Source: an uncultured Mycoplasma sp. (GTDB lineage Bacteria; Bacillota_I; Bacilli_A; RF39; UBA660). Taken from it: a stretch of 7,974 nt of DNA. Position numbers and translations under genes: made by a program. The stretch is from positions 1 to 7,974 of the forward strand of contig CAJLUG010000037.1 of assembly GCA_905209745.1 (NCBI GenBank), in the 5' to 3' direction. Positions 6,495-7,974 of this stretch are shown one piece after another. Below the pieces are notes generated by a model. It had not been told where the DNA came from. It worked only from the letters and a program-made list of their open reading frames with translations, and ran no database searches. Every line of letters begins with the position of its first letter. Position 1 is the first letter of the stretch.

Positions 6495-6887
6495 ATGATT
6501 CATGATTTAAAAATTGGACAAGTATTGTGGTTAAAAGTAAGATATCAAATTGATAAAGTATCTGAAGTAAAGCATCCTATGTTAATAGCGGAGATATATG
6601 ATGATTATATTGAAATTATAGCTATAGATAAAACTGCGGGTAGACTTCAAAATTTATAATATCCATATAATAAGTATATTAACTGTGAAAATTGATTAGA
6701 AAAAGTATTATATGAAGATAGTTATGCTCAGTTAAATACAAAATTAACTATAGAACTTTTTCCAGGGTTGTCAAATTATAGAAAGACAACAGCTTTATTA
6801 TCAAAAGGTAAGTTAAATGAACTTTTAAATGACTATAAGGATATCAAAATACACATAGAATTAAAGAGGAAAGAATTGTTCATATGA
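6495..6887 (+). pseudogene. Inactivated partner toxin gene (possibly PemK/MazF-like), two in-frame stops
   Basis: A 130-codon frame begins 16 nt after the antitoxin stop and is interrupted by TAA at 6657-6659 (after 54 codons) and TGA at 6693-6695, then stays open to TGA at 6885-6887. All three pieces lie in one frame and look protein-like: 'MIHDLKIGQVLWLKV' then 'HPMLIAEIYDDYIEIIAIDK'; 'YPYNKYINCEN'; and 'LEKVLYEDSYAQLNTKLTIE' through 'LLSKGKLNELLNDYK'. Single-base reversions (TTA to TAA, TGG or CGA to TGA) would restore a full-length product. The N-terminal strands resemble SH3-barrel PemK/MazF-type toxins, and the position right after a Panacea gene fits a toxin. This family assignment is tentative; the nonsense mutations are read directly. 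The start lacks a strong ribosome site. Only a 54-residue fragment could be made, which should be non-functional. Confidence 0.72.
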
Positions 6888-6928
6888 CAAAATATGAACT
6901 TTTGGAATTAAATCAAAATTTAAAGTAA
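6884..6928 (+). pseudogene. 14-codon stub of a possible third islet gene
   Basis: ATG at 6884 overlaps the last stop of the broken toxin frame in an ATGA arrangement, the usual sign of coupled genes, and reads MTKYELLELNQNLK before TAA. A terminator hairpin begins 8 nt later. GAGGAAAG lies about 12 nt upstream, a poorly spaced ribosome site. It may be the 5' end of a gene otherwise lost, or a chance short frame. It is too short to assign to any family. Confidence 0.25.
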
Positions 6929-6935
6929 AAATGTT

Positions 6936-6960
6936 GAAAGCTAGTGCTTTCTGTTTTTTT
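6936..6960 (+). terminator. Rho-independent terminator of the antitoxin islet
   Basis: GAAAGC (6936-6941) and GCTTTC (6946-6951) form a perfect 6-bp stem around TAGT, followed by TG and seven T (6954-6960). It ends the antitoxin transcript. From here to 7024 I see no gene. Confidence 0.75.
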
Positions 6961-7024
6961 ACTTACATTTGTTCAACAAAACGTGATGTTGTGTGTACAA
7001 GTGTAGTTAGCAATCTAATGAGTT

Positions 7025-7060
7025 AAAAAGGTTGAGAGTTAGTATTTCTCAACCTTTTTT
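7025..7060. terminator. Bidirectional terminator shared by the islet side and the vanY-like gene
   Basis: A perfect 13-bp stem, AAAAAGGTTGAGA (7025-7037) with TCTCAACCTTTTT (7047-7059), closes a 9-nt loop. T runs occur on both strands, so it can stop transcripts from either side. On the minus strand the stop codon of the carboxypeptidase (7041-7039) lies in the loop, so the gene's last codons form one arm. Confidence 0.9.
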
Positions 7061-7911
7061 ACATAATATTCTTCTAGTGTTAAGTTGTGTTCGTGGATGT
7101 AGGTTGCTTCTTTAATTCCTACATAACGATAGTGCCATGATTCATATTGATATCCTGTAATAGTTACTTTGTCTTCAGGAAATCTTAATATAAATCCATA
7201 TTTATAAGCGTTTTCTTGCATCCAGTTAAATTCTTCTGTTTCTTCAAATGATGTATAAGGAAGGTCTCCATTATATACGTCTACCGCAAGACCTGTTTGA
7301 TGTTCTGAGTATCCAGCTCTTGCTGAATAAGTATCGGCTGCTTCTTTTCCGTCTGATGCAACATAATTATTATATAAGTTTACTTGGTATTCATAACTAC
7401 GATAACTAGACATGGCTAGTACGGTCATGCCTTCTTTTTTGGCTTCTTCTGAAAGTGTTTCAAAAGCTTCTTTTGCTTCACTTACTAATTGCATTCCACT
7501 TCTGGCGTAGTTTGTACTAATTGGTTCTAAGTTTTCTGGAATGTAGTCTTCTGTTACATAATTATATTTATTTACTAAAATTAAATTGGTGTTTAGATTT
7601 TCTGAAGGTTTTGTGTTGGTATAATATGGTTCATCTATACCAATATTTACTTCTACTACGATATCATCTATTTTTTTATTTGGATTTTTTTCTTGGTAAG
7701 CTAAATATCTTTTTTGATTTTCTTTTTTATAGTAGGGAGAATCTTTTATCTCTTGTAGATTTTTTTCTTCTTTGGTTAGTTCTTCTTTTTGTCTTTCTTT
7801 TTCTTTGTTATCGTTTTTTGTACTAAAGAAGATGGTTGTTCCTATTAAAAGGATACAAATTAGAAAAGTTAGAATGATTTTTACATTCTTTTTCATTTTT
7901 CGTTTTTTCAT
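7039..7911 (-). CDS. Membrane-anchored VanY-type (M15) D-alanyl-D-alanine carboxypeptidase
   Basis: A zinc metallopeptidase expected to remove the terminal D-Ala from peptidoglycan stem peptides outside the membrane. From the start at 7911 (290 aa): a basic N-terminus and one membrane helix (about 11-29); a charged Lys/Glu-rich stalk (about 33-57); then the catalytic domain with 'SSYRSYEYQ' (168-176), zinc ligands His204 and Asp211 in 'YSEHQTGLAVDV', catalytic Glu257 and zinc ligand His260 in 'YESWHYRYVG', all as in the VanY/LdcB group. An in-frame ATG at 7932 is rejected: AGGTGATC (minus strand, 7921-7914) is well placed for 7911, and 7932 falls inside the likely -10 box. No vanR/S/H/A-type gene accompanies it, so ordinary cell-wall maturation is more likely than glycopeptide resistance. 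An L,D-carboxypeptidase specificity (LdcB-like) cannot be excluded by eye. Confidence 0.9.
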   Translation of the reverse strand: MKKRKMKKNVKIILTFLICILLIGTTIFFSTKNDNKEKERQKEELTKEEKNLQEIKDSPYYKKENQKRYLAYQEKNPNKKIDDIVVEVNIGIDEPYYTNTKPSENLNTNLILVNKYNYVTEDYIPENLEPISTNYARSGMQLVSEAKEAFETLSEEAKKEGMTVLAMSSYRSYEYQVNLYNNYVASDGKEAADTYSARAGYSEHQTGLAVDVYNGDLPYTSFEETEEFNWMQENAYKYGFILRFPEDKVTITGYQYESWHYRYVGIKEATYIHEHNLTLEEYYVKKVEKY

Positions 7912-7927
7912 ATGATCACCTATACTA

Positions 7928-7958
7928 ATCATATCATTTTTTGATTTCTTTATGTATA
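7928..7958 (-). promoter_or_regulatory. Putative promoter of the carboxypeptidase gene
   Basis: On the minus strand TATGAT (7933-7928) is preceded by TG one base upstream (extended -10). A weak -35-like TATACA (7958-7953) sits 19 nt away. Transcription would start near 7921, just before the ribosome site for the 7911 start. The -10 is convincing; the -35 is not. Confidence 0.45.
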
Positions 7959-7974
7959 TTTTTTTAATTATTTA

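Noticed and set aside
6657..6695. Stop-codon readthrough or an alternative genetic code rescuing the toxin frame
   Set aside because: The two stops are different codons (TAA and TGA), and both codons terminate intact genes in this window, so reassignment does not fit.
6961..7024. Possible small RNA or attachment site between the two terminators
   Set aside because: Only a weak 5-bp inverted repeat (CAACA/TGTTG) was seen, with no promoter and no matching repeat at the other end of the islet.
7521..7826. 101-codon plus-strand frame opposite the carboxypeptidase
   Set aside because: It is antisense to a gene with clear M15 catalytic motifs; its hydrophobic content mirrors the Lys/Glu-rich stalk on the other strand.
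7039..7911. Glycopeptide-resistance vanY
   Set aside because: No other van-type genes are present, and M15 carboxypeptidases of this kind are common housekeeping wall enzymes.

Overview
The window is AT-rich bacterial DNA with short intergenic gaps, good Shine-Dalgarno sequences and the standard genetic code: TGA and TAA both end intact genes, and Trp is TGG. LPxTG-type surface proteins, a sortase and a VanY-type D,D-carboxypeptidase point to a Gram-positive organism with a peptidoglycan wall. A low-GC Firmicute of the Bacilli/RF39/Erysipelotrichales kind is likely, but the lineage is inferred from gene content and composition only.

Layout. Bases 2-1513 hold the 3' part of a gene for a large pilin-like surface protein (isopeptide fimbrial domain, SpaA/Cna-B domain, LPVTG anchor), closed by a terminator at about 1521. 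A two-gene unit follows: a GNAT acetyltransferase (GTG start at 1613) coupled by an ATGA overlap to pyrimidine-nucleoside phosphorylase (2011-3237). An extended -10 promoter at 3247-3273 opens a three-gene surface-display operon: a thioester-domain adhesin with a VPDTS sorting signal, a sortase overlapping it by 35 nt, and an unrecognised five-helix membrane protein. This operon ends in a terminator whose loop contains the last stop codon.

An accessory islet follows (about 5780-6960). It has its own promoter, an intact Panacea-domain (DUF4065/SocA-like) antitoxin gene, and immediately downstream the remains of a putative toxin gene carrying two in-frame stops (TAA 6657, TGA 6693) in an otherwise open 130-codon frame. 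A 14-codon stub of a possible third gene overlaps its end, and a terminator closes the islet. On the minus strand is a membrane-anchored VanY-type D,D-carboxypeptidase (7911-7039), which shares a strong bidirectional terminator with the islet side.

The window is dominated by cell-surface functions: a pilin, a covalent thioester adhesin with its probable sortase, and a peptidoglycan peptidase. The most notable points are the orphaned antitoxin beside a dead partner, the sortase whose canonical catalytic arginine position reads as Gln, and the unknown membrane protein tied to the adhesin-sortase pair.
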